Origin: Eleusine coracana subsp. coracana
Taxonomy: Eukaryota > Streptophyta > Magnoliopsida > Poales > Poaceae
Assembly: GCA_032690845.1 (NCBI GenBank)
Contig: CM064422.1
Coordinates: 1,178,001 to 1,242,000, forward strand
Length of the DNA stretch: 64,000 nucleotides
Direction: 5' to 3'
The position numbers and the translations under genes were made by a program. Under the pieces are notes generated by a model. The model did not search any database and was not told the origin of the DNA. It saw only the letters and a program-made list of their open reading frames with translations. Below are positions 46,366 to 57,357 of the stretch, in pieces (position 1 is the first letter of the stretch; every line of letters starts with the position of its first letter).

Positions 46366-48676
46366 TTAAACTGTACCACCTTGGTATGCTCCAGCAGCAG
46401 GATGAAGAATTTGACTTGGACAAGTTTTACAACCATGAATAGGTTTTGTTTTGGGATTAACTGTATCAAGGATGCCCCATGTTAGTATCAATATGTGTCA
46501 AATAAAATGCAATAATATAAACGCCTCTATACTGTGTAACAAACAGGTTATCTGGGAAGCCAAGTTCAATCAAGCAAACTGTTCCAACTGATGCATTACA
46601 AATAAGCCACACTGCTCATTTTGCGAAACAAAATGCAGTTTTGAAGTTATTTTCATCGTTAACAGCCTAGCAGACATCAACTTTATTCAATAGACGACAG
46701 ACATAATCATTACATGAATGCTCAAGATATTCCTTTGTGTATCATCTTCCTATACATGGTAGAGTACCAGAAAATCAACAAGAACAAACAGTAGCCAGCA
46801 AGCCCAAAGAAAGAAAGCAACAAAAAGATATCATGGAATATATGTAAACAAAAATAGAATCCTTTTCAGACACATACCTGGGTCCATCTTAATGCAGGAG
46901 ACACATGACAGTTTTTCCTTTCCTTCTGGGCCTATTTTCAGTTCAGCAAAGAAATATTTAACACAGCTTGTGGCCCCTTTGGGTTTAGCAAGGAAATTTG
47001 CATGTATCCATGGGCCGTTGAAGAAAAAGACAATGCTCTCAATTGGTTTGACCAGCTCATGCTCATCCTCCTGCGAAGAAAGTGGGAATTTAAATGGTAA
47101 GAATATGAAATAATAATCCTGAAAAATTTGAAGATTTGAAGAACAAAAAACCTCATTCAGTCGGTTATAGTGTTCCAAACCAACTTTCGCACACGCAGGG
47201 GTCCGCCATGATGCATCAGGCATTGGCCTCTCCCTGCAAGGAATGGCAGATAGACATTACCATAATATCCATTGCGCACCTATACCAACAAAGAACAGAC
47301 CCAAACATAATTCAAAAAAGGGAAAATAATTAAAATCCCTGTAAATTGTTAGGTGATATTCCCATCACTCGTCAGTAACCTGCATATTATGGAGTCCAGA
47401 AGCATCGATCTTCTGCTCAGTTGAACAACATTATATACTTGATATTCACAAATTTCAAATCTAAATGCCATATTAGCACGCATAGTTCGCTAGGTAATAC
47501 ATCAGATGGATATGAAGAGTTATTAGGTACAGGCCACAAGAAAACTTTTGAATGTCAAACTGAGCATAGCAGATTCACATTAGCCTGGCTAAATAGCCAC
47601 TGGATGTTAGCACATACGACAATATCTAAACTAAGCAAATTCAAGATGTTTCACCGACATGGGATGGACAATCAAATGCCTAAGATGGGAACCAAGGCTT
47701 TCATAACAGTACCCACTGTTTGCATGACCAGATTAACACCACATAGGCACTGCATTAGCAAGTAATCATGGTCTCAGATGTGCCCCCAAATATCCTACAA
47801 AACTTGCAATAACTAAGACAAAGAAGCCTAATCGCCCATACCAGGAAAATCACATCATGGTCCAGACAATACAACATAAGAGACCATATCAACATTATAA
47901 TTTATAGAAGTAGATTTAAGTGATCAGCAAAATTTTCTGTGTCACATTTCCTCCGGTTGCAATGCAGGACGTTTTGTAGCCTTATCGTGTTTCTTTTATC
48001 ATATTTGTCATCTTAGAACTTAGGTAGCTTTGTTTATTGGGGGTGCTTTTATTGATATTATTTGCCAATAGAGATGGGAGTAAGGTTGCTATAAAAAGGA
48101 TTCATAGATGATTCTATTGCTGTTCCAAAGTTAAAGTGTAGAGCTCATCATAGATTGAAGCTCCAGAGAATGTCAGCACACGACATTAACCATGTGGATC
48201 GGTGTGATGAACATTCGATTTTGAAGCTATATACTAATACAGCATGGATAATACGACAAAAGTTTCGCATGACGAATAGACTATCCGACAAACCACGACA
48301 TCCAAAGGGACCAAAATTGCATAGCACAAGAAGAATTTTAGGTTAAGAAAAAAGTAATCCAAGCAGAGGTGAGTGAGTTCGCTGTTTACCCTTTCCTGAA
48401 TTCCATTGGGCCAAGTTTGATGGTTTTAGGGACGACAACCTTGCGGCCGCTGCGGAGTCTGTGAGTGACATCCAAGTGCGTCACTTCCATTGTGTGCACG
48501 GTGGACGGTGGCGGCACTGGCACCGTACCTGGATCAGGAACCTCGCATTCGGGCGGTGAAGCCGCCGGAACGCATCTGGACCGGCGAGCCAGTGGCGCCG
48601 CCTCGATCGTGGCCTGCGCCGAAGGATTGCTGGCCCGCGACGCCTCGGCCTTGCGCTTGCCGCGGGGGCCGATCAT
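46366..48676 (-). CDS. DUF3615-domain protein, copy 2 (4 exons)
   Basis: Exons (minus): 48676-48390, 47233-47152, 47070-46878, 46460-46366; 657 bp, 218 aa. The N-terminus 'MIGPRGKRKAEASRASNPS' and 'RLRSGRKVVVPKTIKLGPMEF' correspond to copy 1. The domain follows: 'ACAKVGLEHYNRLNE', 'VFFFNGPWIHANFLAKPKGA', 'YFFAELKIGPEG', 'SCVSCIKMDPV' and 'GCKTCPSQILHPAAGAYQGG'. The stop is 19 codons earlier than in copy 1, and exon 3 is 6 bp shorter (loss of two residues of 'CVDLVPKYF'). Function unknown. The pair is a tandem duplication older than the individual transposon insertions, judging from intron divergence. Confidence 0.82.
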
Positions 48677-49483
48677 CTCGGTAGCAGTAGCACCTCTTTC
48701 TCCCGAGTTTGCCGCGGCGGTGGCGAGCAGAAGAAGGGAAGGGAGGGAAAGTCGAGATCAGGCGTGTCGTGTCTTTATTTTTTTGAAACAAGAAAGGGCT
48801 CGTGTCTGTTTTTTTTTTTTAAAAAAAAAACTAGGGCTCGTGTCAACACAGACGGGACGGGAACGGGCTCCTCTGCTTGCATCTGAGGCGGTGAGCATTG
48901 GACTACTGGTTCCCCACACCCACTGACATGCGGGACAGGTCTACAAATTTAATGGGGCCCACATATTCGTGTTTCTTACGCGATATTTTTCACCGCGATC
49001 ACGAGGCGGCGATGCATGTTCCTGATCGGCATTTTCTTTCTCGCACATCCTGATTCCATCCCCCCCCCCCCCCCCCCCCTCGTCTCTATCACGTTGATCT
49101 CTGCCTTCCCTCGGCCTAATGCGCCGTCTCATGTCATTCTGTTTCGAAGACTAGCCTGTAAGGATGAAACAATTTTGCGGTGTACCAACTGTCCAACTCC
49201 CTTTTGTTTCCCTTTCCGTTTTGCCATCCAGAAATTTTTAAGTTTCATGTGAGTTCCGCCGCCGTATTCAAATTTTGTGGATCATATACAGTCTACATGA
49301 ACGTACAAAGGAGATGAATGATGAACACGTCAGATCATTACATAAACTGAAATTCCAATCACATATAGAAGGGTTGCTATAGGTTGTCTCATGCATTGTA
49401 AATAAGAAAAACGCAGCTATCTTAATCAAGCCTGTCCGTCCATCAATCCGACGAGTTGAGTACTTGAGTGAGCATGCAACCGA
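48677..49483. other. intergenic between DUF3615 copy 2 and epoxide hydrolase
   Basis: Contains the copy 2 promoter, a T11/A9 mirror run at about 48810-48830 and a poly-C run of about 18 at 49061-49078. The last part should be the epoxide hydrolase 3' UTR. No gene seen. Confidence 0.5.
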
Positions 49484-52400
49484 TCAGAACTTGACGATGA
49501 AGTCGTAGATGTGGTTGCTGACCTCGTCCGCCTTCTCTTGCTGGATAAAGTGGCCGGCGCCGGGGACGACGACGACCTCCTCGAGCAGGGGCACGTCGGC
49601 CTTGAACCCTCCCTTGTGCAGGTAGTCCTGGATGCCAGGGTAGTGGTAGGTGAGGTCGCCGTCGCCGACGATGAACTTGGTTGGCACGGTGACCTTGGCG
49701 TCCGCCCACGGCGCCGCCAGCTCCCAGTTCCGGTCCATGTTGCGGTAGTAGTTGATGGCGCCCGTGAACCCCGTCTTCTCGAACGCCGACGCGAACTGGT
49801 CCACGTCCGCCTCCGTCAGCCACGGCGGCAGCGCCGCCGAGCCCGAGTCGTCGGCCGTTGGCTTGTCGACGCCGGCCGCCTCGGAGGTGAAACGGTTGCA
49901 CAGGATCTGCCTCACCAGGTACCGGGCGTTGGCCGGGCAGAACTCCTTCTCTGCAACACCGGGTTCCTGCACACCATCTCAAAGGTGGGTATCTCGATAT
50001 CGCCGATCAAAATCTACAAGATATAAGTATATGGGAGCATGATATCTGGAAAGAGTTCGAATTTGTTTGGAAAATATACCCTTATTAACGCCGGCCAACA
50101 AATCAAATCGAAGAGTAATTGCCCGTTTTTGCTCCTGACACAATCCCCATTTCTCCTCCGCCTGCTCGATCGCTCTATATATCTACTCTCCCCTCCTCTC
50201 TATAAATTGACGCAAAGCCATTCCTCACGTACTCCAAACAACAGCTACGACGAATCCCATTGTTGACCAGGTTGTAGGAGAACTTTGTGGTTGATAGCAA
50301 TGGCGCCGGTCATCCTGAAGACGGAGGTGCACTGCCTCGGGTGCGCGAGGAAGATCCGCAAGGCCATCAAGAACTTGCCTGGTCCGTCTCGATCTAGTCC
50401 TTTATTTCCCTCCTCGACGAGCATTTGCTCTGCTCTCAGTTCATCACGTCTCGATCTCGTCTACTGCCATCTTTAACGGTTTTGATGACGTGTGCATGCA
50501 GGGGTGGAGAACGTGTGGGCTACGCCGGACACCGGGCTGGTGGTGGTCGCCGGGCGGGCCGACCCGTCGGCGCTTCAGAGCCGGATCCAGCAGAAGATCA
50601 GGAGGCCCGTCACCATCGTCAGCAACGGCGCGGAGAACCCGACGACTCCCCGCGGGATGCTTAACGTGGGACCGCGTCACCATGCCATGCAGCCGCCGGC
50701 TCTAGCTGCTAACCGGTACGAGCGCCGGCACGTGCCGGCGACGGGCCGGTACGTGCCACGGAGCGAGCCGGTTGTGTGCTTCAAAAACGAGTCACCAAAA
50801 GGCTGCTGCGTCCAGTGAATTCATCATCGTCGAGTCGACGATACTCTTTTTTTTTTTTTTTTGATGTCTTCGAGTCGACGATACTCGAGAATGAGAGCGC
50901 CAGTTTTTTTTTTTTAAAAAAAAAAATCTGCTACTGGCTAGTAGTATCAGTAATACGTAGTAATAATGCGTTTCGAATGAGTCTTTTTATTATCTCGCGT
51001 TGCGTCTTTTGTTTGCAAATTGCAATCCACAATGTACTGTCGTTGCTGGTGGTTGACACAGGCATGAAGTCTGTACAGGGTCAATTTTTTGCAACCCTGT
51101 TGGGCACTGCAGCTGGTTCTCAGTATGGATGGATAATAGTAGAAGTTTCCTACACATTTCATGGTAGCTTTTCGCCAAGTTATTAGGTGTGCTTTCTATA
51201 TGTATGTGACTATATACTCGGCTTCCAAAATTGTTTAGTTACTAGTAGTTACTAGTGGATGGAAATTAATTTGCAGAAATGAACCCATACTTGTCACTGA
51301 CGCGCGAGGAAGACAGTGGTGTAAGCAGAAATACAGAGTATAAAGTAATAATATGCTGACCTGGAAGCGGCAGATGTAGTAGGTGGGGCCGTAGATGCGG
51401 TTGAAGTAGTCGGTGGGCTTGACGGCGCCGGCGCCGGCGCGGATCATGATGGGGCGCATGAAGGCCACGCTCGTGTTCACCAGCGCGATCACACGGCCCG
51501 GCCGGAACAGGCACAGGTACCAGGCGATGATTGCGCCCCAGTCATGGCCCACAAGAAACACCTGCAGTTCATCCGAGTCACAACAACAATCGTATCATCA
51601 GTGATTAATTTCGTTTGCTATATATCAACGCATGCGCGATCCACGTCAAAGTATCCATGTGTGGTGTGGTAGTTCCAGGTTCAGCACGTGCAGAATTGAC
51701 AGATGAAAGATCCATCACGGGGCGGACCAGCACGTTCAGCATGTGTTGGGCTGTTGACACGTTGCTATCATGCGTGCGCAAAGCTTTTGTGATTCAGCAA
51801 GTACAGAACGCACCAAATAAAAAATATGGCGGATAAAAGGACTCCCAAGTTTTCAACACCTCTAATGCTCTCAACTTCTGAAATCTCAACTTGTACCGTC
51901 CAGTCCAATTATTTTCCCCTGGCTCAGCTCATTGACATACCTACAGTGCTGTAGGAGCTTGCTCCTCCAGTTCACTTTTTTTTTATAAAAAAAACATACC
52001 TACAGTGATGTCTACGTGTTATTGGAACTGTGCGTGCTACTGTTGCGCAGTTGCTTCCTTCGTCCTGGAATAATGATGAACATCTGGATTTCCCAAGTTC
52101 CGATGGAAGTCTCTCCCGGAACATAAGAAATCAGATAATTCATGTATCCCACACAAATTCAGTGCAAAAGCTTCCGATCCAGTAGTAACTGAGAGTGAGA
52201 GAGCCAGAGAGGTACTCCCTCCGATTTGACTGTCAAAAGCGAAGCTTTGGCCGCTAATTTACCTATATTGTTATGCTTATAGTTTCAACATCATAAAGCA
52301 TAAGTAACAAAGAAGTCAAACTATGTTGGTGGCTAAAGCTCGAAATTATGCAGTGAAACTAGGTCACTAATTTTTGAAAAAAAAAACTCGAACTACTGAG

Positions 52401-54637
52401 GGAAGAAGCCCCCCCCCCCAACAGTATTATACTATAACGAGAAGAGCCCCTCACGTAAGCCGAAAAAACACCCGAACCATCTCCCCAACCATACATAGGG
52501 ACTCAGTGACCATGTAAACTGTGGCGCGAATATTTACCTATGCTTTGATTGGAAAGAGCGAGGAGACTTTTTTCCACACTGTGCACAGCTATAATACTTA
52601 GCACAACAATAGTGACATGCACTATGCGCACTACAATACTGCAGCGCAGCACCAGCGCCTCATGCGAAATCAGGAGATCAAACCCCCGATTAGCCGGCTG
52701 CCACTTGGGGCGCCTAACCACCAGGCTATCAGTCTGTCCGCACTAATTTTTGAATGGATCGGAGGGAATATACCTAATTAGTCATGCATGTATGTGTCCC
52801 TTATTACCAGTATTATATAAACAGAGATCATACACTCGTTGATGCTCGTTACCATCATAATCGATTATTCGATTCTAGGTATCTGTTTGATTGAGGGTAC
52901 AACCTATAACAATAACAAACTGAAGAGGTACCGTGATGAACACCACGACCTGAATTGTCACGACTGCCGGATCGGAATAAACAAAGATTGCTTGGCGTAT
53001 TTTATAGGTAAAAAATGGTTAGAGCGTAGAATTGGGAACTTGGCCGGTAGCTGGAGAAAACAGAGGCAAGATTGTCAATTGTAATATTCTCTCTCTTTAT
53101 TTGTTTAGTTAAGTGTGTACTAGCTAATTTCTAATATTGGATAGTGTCCTTTGGCAAAGATAAGATTGAATGATGTCCTCCGGCAAAGCCCAAGAAAAAA
53201 GGATGTCTTCTAGCAAATTTGCCTAATTTGCCTATGAACATTCTTCAATTGTGTCATTTGCTAAGAGACACTATACAAGTTTGATTTTGCCAACGGACAC
53301 TCTTTAATTGTGACAATTAGCTCATAAACATCAAAAGCATTAGAATATGACTTAGAAGAGAAATAAGATATAACAAATGACCAAACTGTCCTTGAAACAT
53401 TTTGAGCACATTTAATCACATAATTATTTATTTATTTATTATATATGTCATAATTATTATAAATATTTTGAAAACTTTTTTTTTATATGTTCATACTGCC
53501 AATATTACATTTAATTTAGAAGACAGCAAGACACGCATTTAATAAAATATCAAAATATATATTAGTTGTTTCATATTTCAGACATACATCAAAATAAACT
53601 TAATTTTTACCACAAATTCGTGGAGCACAACAATATACAACATCCCGGCCACATGATACCGAGTGGGGCTGCCTGGGACGTGGGACGGTCGGGTGACATG
53701 GAGCTAGGTGTGGGGCTGTGTACTTATCTTTTTTTTTTTTCCTTTTCACAATTGGGAACTTGGCCGGTAGCTGGAGAAAACAGAGGCAAGATTGTCAATT
53801 GTAATATTCTCTCTCTTTATTTGTTTAGTTAAGTGTGTACTAGCTAATTTCTAATATTGGATAGTGTCCTCCGGCAAAGATAAGATTGAATGATGTCCTC
53901 CGGCAAAGACCAAGAAAGAAGGATGTCTTCTAGCAAATTTGCCAATAGAAAAAAAAAAGTGTACATCATGTGCTGGCTCGTGTTGCTGGACGATTCGGAA
54001 TGAACGCATCTTTTGCTTCACGTCCCAATCGAATCCTTGCCATCTTGTTCATAGCTCTTTTTTTTTTTTTTGACACCCTACCAGTCTTAATTGGATTGGA
54101 AATTAGAGAACAGGAAAGAAGGCGCACGCACACATCAAGAAAGTTGGGAGATTACGACTGACAGACAACCACTTGAAAAAATGAACCACAGTACCTTCCT
54201 TGTTGCAAAGACAAGAAAACAAAAATGAAGCTACTAGTAATTATTACGGCCGGTCATACTCTGTCAACCTCAGGGCACTAGCGCGCGAGCAGGAACGACA
54301 AGGAAAGCGCGATGATGTGCGTACGTACCTTGTCGAGGCCGAGCGCGTCGAGGAGTCCGACGAGGTCGCCGACGATGTGGAAGGCGGAGTAGGCGGAGAC
54401 CTCCGGCGGCGCGGCGGTGTCGCCGTAGCCGCGGAGGTCGGGCGCCACGCAGCGGTAGCCGCGCGCGGCGAGGTGCTCCATCTGGTGCCGCCACGAGTAC
54501 CACAGCTCCGGGAACCCGTGCACGAACACGATCGCCGGCTTGTCGCCGCACCCCTCCTCGCCGCCGGCCTCCGCCACGTGCATCGAGATGCCGTTCGCCT
54601 CCACCGTCCGGTGGGTTATCGCCGCCGCTCCCTCCAT
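49484..54637 (-). CDS. soluble epoxide hydrolase, alpha/beta-hydrolase fold (3 exons)
   Basis: Exons (minus): 54637-54329, 51561-51361, 49966-49484; 993 bp, 330 aa. The oxyanion motif is 'FVHGFPELWYSWRHQM' (His40-Pro43), followed by 'DLRGYGDT'. The nucleophile is Asp110 in 'VGHDWGA'. Lid tyrosines that activate the epoxide are probably Tyr160 ('RIYGPTYY') and Tyr243/244 ('INYYRNMDRNWE'). The acid is Asp274 ('VGDGDLTYHYPG') and the base His309 ('GAGHFIQQE'). This is the full plant cytosolic EH set; such enzymes turn fatty-acid epoxides into diols for cutin and defence oxylipins. Introns are unusually long: intron 1 (2767 bp) holds a MITE with a SINE inside and a 194-bp direct repeat, and intron 2 (1394 bp) contains a complete gene on the other strand. 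A TATA-like CATAAATAG lies about 115 bp upstream. Confidence 0.95.
50201..50207 (+). promoter_or_regulatory. TATA box of the nested HMA gene
   Basis: TATAAAT about 93 bp upstream of the ATG at 50300, after a CT-rich tract; a second TATATAT lies near 50177. It shows that the nested gene has its own promoter inside the epoxide hydrolase intron. Confidence 0.65.
50300..50818 (+). CDS. heavy-metal-associated (HIPP-like) protein nested in an epoxide hydrolase intron
   Basis: Exons 50300-50381 and 50502-50818; 399 bp, 132 aa. Residues 1-~65 form an HMA domain: 'VILKTEVHCLGCARKIRKAIKNLPGVENVWA' (read in two exons) with the metal-binding pair Cys13 and Cys16 (C-L-G-C), then 'GLVVVAGRADPSALQSRI' and 'VTIVS'. 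The tail is Pro/Arg-rich and ends 'KGCCVQ', where the last four residues fit a CaaX prenylation box, the hallmark of plant HIPPs. Members bind Cu, Zn or Cd and some act as susceptibility factors. It lies wholly in intron 2 of the minus-strand epoxide hydrolase, with its own TATA box. The intron splits the Gly codon after 'NLP'. Confidence 0.9.
50830..50886. repeat. 17-bp direct repeat around a poly-T remnant
   Basis: TCGAGTCGACGATACTC occurs at 50830-50846 and again, identically, at 50870-50886. Between them are a T run and GATGTCT. This has the form of a target-site duplication around an extremely 5'-truncated retroposon (minus strand, ...ATC plus poly-A). It lies just after the HMA stop codon. 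Confidence 0.6.
52215..52768. mobile_element. Stowaway-like MITE, interrupted by a SINE
   Basis: Left end CTCCCTCCGAT after TA (52213-52214); right end, on the other strand, TTCCCTCCGAT before TA (52769-52770). The CTCCCTCCG ends and TA duplication fit the Tc1/mariner Stowaway group. Without the inserted SINE the element would be about 180 bp, a normal size. It lies in intron 1 of the epoxide hydrolase gene. Confidence 0.8.
52379..52740 (-). mobile_element. tRNA-derived SINE with 14-bp target-site duplication
   Basis: On the minus strand it starts GTCCGGAC-like at 52740 ('CGGACAGACTGATAGCCTGG'). It contains a pol III A-box-like TAGCCTGGTGG and a B-box-like GGGTTTGATCTCC (about 52670-52690) and ends in a T-rich tail. 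CACTAATTTTTGAA is present immediately outside both ends (52365-52378 and 52741-52754), a perfect 14-bp duplication. About 360 bp, typical of longer plant SINEs. It is inserted within the MITE. Confidence 0.85.
53030..53223 (+). repeat. direct repeat, left copy (194 bp)
   Basis: AATTGGGAACTTGGCCGG... to ...TAGCAAATTTGCC. It matches 53750-53943 at an exact offset of 720 bp with four mismatches seen. It lies in the epoxide hydrolase intron 1. Confidence 0.9.
53750..53943 (+). repeat. direct repeat, right copy (194 bp)
   Basis: Second copy of the 53030 repeat. No primer-binding site follows the left copy and no flanking target duplication is clear, so it is not called an LTR pair. Confidence 0.9.
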
Positions 54638-54750
54638 GCTGACAGTCGCCTGCTCTTTCTCTCTCTCTCTTTCCCTGATGAATTAACACAGTTTGCTTGT
54701 GCTCTGCGTGTCTGTGTGAGTGTGTATGCTACGAGATGTACGCCCCGCTG

Positions 54751-54760
54751 CTATTTATGC
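54751..54760 (-). promoter_or_regulatory. TATA-like box of the epoxide hydrolase gene
   Basis: Minus strand GCATAAATAG, about 115 bp before the ATG; a CT-rich leader (54655-54672) follows. Plausible but not a perfect TATA. Confidence 0.45.
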
Positions 54761-55247
54761 TTGGCAAGAAGCCTGCTGCTGCTTTTTCTTTTTTTTAAAG
54801 ATAATGACCATAAGCTCCAGCCCTCCCGCCTCTATAGCTACAGGGGCCTGCTGCTGTTTTCTTTTAAAGAAAAGAATTGTAGATAACAATGGAACGAAGC
54901 TCCAGCATCTACACGGGCAGCTGCTGCTGCTAAACGTGAGAACCGAAGGGGGTGCGATTCGGATGTGGGGCTGCAGGAGTCCAAAACAACACTTCTGCCG
55001 GCCGCGTGACGTGCACACTGACGCATCACATACGCCGCCTGCCTCCTCTTCTGCTAGTCGATGTTGCGCGTTCCGACTGATTGGACTTGCGTGCAAACTT
55101 GCCGCGCCGATTCCGTCGACGGGGCTAGCGGCGGTTGCGGCGAACACGTGTATGTCATGTCATGGGCGCATCCACCCGCGGCAGTAGTGACGCTCCATTG
55201 TCAATTGTCAGCTAAGGCTCTTCTATTCACGGTCCATGTAGCATTTA
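54761..55247. other. upstream of epoxide hydrolase, no gene seen
   Basis: CTGCTGCTTTTTCTTTT recurs twice (about 54775 and 54848) with nearby GCTCCAG, a small imperfect duplication. No gene is supported. Confidence 0.4.
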
Positions 55248-55389
55248 CTTCCTCTATTTTAAGATTGTTATTATTATTAACTTTTTTGCTACTTTTGATC
55301 ATTCATTTTATTTAAAATATTTTTTAATAATAAATAAGTTAAAGTTAATAAAAAAATTAATAACAATAATAATTTTGAAACGGAGGGAG
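55248..55389. mobile_element. Stowaway-like MITE
   Basis: About 140 bp of AT-rich foldback: left TTCCTCTATTTTAAGATTGT..., right on the other strand CTCCCTCCGTTTCAAAATTA..., with TA on both sides (55246-55247 and 55390-55391). The two arms pair along most of their length (TTATTATTATTAACTTT and its complement). Confidence 0.8.
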
Positions 55390-57357
55390 TAATTAAAAAG
55401 GTACAGGGATATAGTGCCTAGTGCTGGTTCGATCTGTTTCTTTGGAAGCGTGTGTGTAAAATTAAAAGGACCATGGTCGTCCTGTATAACCGGGCTGTAA
55501 CTGAGACAGTTGTTTTTTGCTTTTAAATTTTCAACTTGATTTTGATAAATCTGTCTCCATTTCTATACTTCAAATTTGTGCACACGAGTATTTTGAGTTC
55601 GTAAATAAAATTCATTGTGGCAGGATATGTTCGCCAACCACTAGCAGGCAGCTCTTGTAGCAAAAACAAGTAGTACTAAAACAGCAAGCAGCTCGGCATA
55701 TAAGTATGATGAAGTGTCCTTTTTATAGTTGTTTAAACTTCAAAAAAATGAAGCATCTTGTCCTTTTTTTTAAGGTATAGTATACTGTACTAAAGAGCCA
55801 GTAGGCCCGTAAACTGAAGGCATGTGGTCGCACCGCATGTGGCAGCCCCGTCAGCAGTGAGCCAGTGACTGAAAACTGGCCATTTTTGTCATGTTGATCT
55901 GTAAACTGCCACTCGTGGCCAAAACTGCAAACAAAATAATCTTCATTGCTCCTCGAGGAACGAAAAGAAATTTAAATTTAGACAGGCTATAACATGGTGC
56001 CATTATTTTGCAGTTGCCGTGAGAGTCATCTATTTCCACGATTAATGATGCTGAACTTGTCAGGGTGGCTAAGCAGAATTATTGTTTTGGGCGCATTTTA
56101 GTTTCTGCACAAAACTAATGGTTATCATCGAATCACCGCTGCCGAATCATCGTATGCCTTGTCAAAACGAAAGACGATGGCGCCGACCGATCATGAGTAA
56201 GCAGGTGGGGGTCGATGGCGGACATGATCTTGATGATGAGATTCTCGAGCTCGCGCGCGCGCTTCTGTGCAGGATAGGCCTCCTCCGGTGAACCCGTTCG
56301 CCGCGCCGTCCGGTCTGTTTCACCGCCTCGGACCCGAACGCGGCGGTCATCGGCGGCTCGGTTATTGCGCGCGGAGGCGGAGGCGGAGCCGGCCCCGATT
56401 AGCGTGGACACCTCCGTGAGCCGGCTCCGGCGCAGGTCCGCCGAGCGCGCTACGGCGGGTCGACACGATGGCGTTCTGTTCTTGTGCCGGCGACATCCAT
56501 CCATCCGACGACGCGCCGCCACCCACCATGCGGAGCCAGAGCGCGCTACCTCGGCCACAGGCCGTTTCACGGGACGATCGAGGTGGTCGCGGATTGCGAA
56601 TCGATAGGATCTCCCGGGGAACGCGTGGACTCGCCGCCGCCGATCGTCTGTTCTCTTCGGCAAGGCTTCCCTCGCCGCCTCCTTCTCTCCGGCGGGCGCC
56701 ACTCGCCGCGCCGCGGTTCATGAAGGGGTCATTGCGAGCCGTCCGATACTTATTCCGCGGACAGGATTTAAAGCAGTGGATGTTGTTTCGGCTGTCGGCC
56801 CAATGCGTTATTAGGTCCAGCGCATATAAAGCCCATCTTAACCGCGCGCGCCTCTCTCTCGGTTTGACCACTAAGCCCAGCTCGTGCGCACACTAAGAAA
56901 TACGGCCCAAACATGAGGTTCGAGGGAGGACGTTGTTGCCGGAGAGTAACCCTCCGCCAGTCTGCCGTCGTCGTCTCTCTGTCCGGTCACTTCCATCACG
57001 TGGTACAAACCGTATGATTTTTACAGTTCAAAGCATTTATAACAGTTATCTTGTCACTAGTTAATTTGAACAGTAAACAATAAAAAAGGGGTGATCCCTA
57101 AAAATTAACCAAAGCAACCTATACAAATCTACCAAAAACAAAATCAAGCTAGATCAAAACAGAAACAAGATATTCTAACGTAAAATGAAAAACACGAGAC
57201 ACGAAAGGAACTCTCCAAAATGAGGGTTGGTCAGGAAGCTCCTGTTGCGCTCTCTATCTTAACAACCCCTCAGTTATGCTCATTCTTATTCAAGCCATGT
57301 TCTACGCTCTAGTGTCCACGTGGTAGCAGTGGCGATACGCGAGCAGACCATCATCGA
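55390..57357. other. intergenic; GC-rich ORF region at 56.1-56.9 kb of unclear status
   Basis: Mostly AT-rich. Between about 56130 and 56900 the GC content is high and long frames are open on both strands. The minus-strand frame 56702-56133 contains 'AYPAQKRARELENLIIKIMSAIDPHLL', which looks helical, but I recognise no family and the frame has no TATA box or introns to support it. It could be a captured gene fragment or a chance frame. No RNA gene is seen. Confidence 0.35.

Noticed and set aside
52660..52740. tRNA gene on the minus strand
   Set aside because: Only A- and B-box-like motifs are present; the sequence does not fold as a tRNA, and the poly-T tail and TSD show that it is a SINE head.
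53030..53943. LTR pair of a TRIM retrotransposon
   Set aside because: The repeats could be trimmed to begin TG and end CA, but no primer-binding site or polypurine tract and no matching flanking duplication was found.
56133..56871. Minus-strand frames of 169-189 codons
   Set aside because: High GC opens several frames at once; one segment looks helical but no family was recognised, so it is described only as a region of unclear status.
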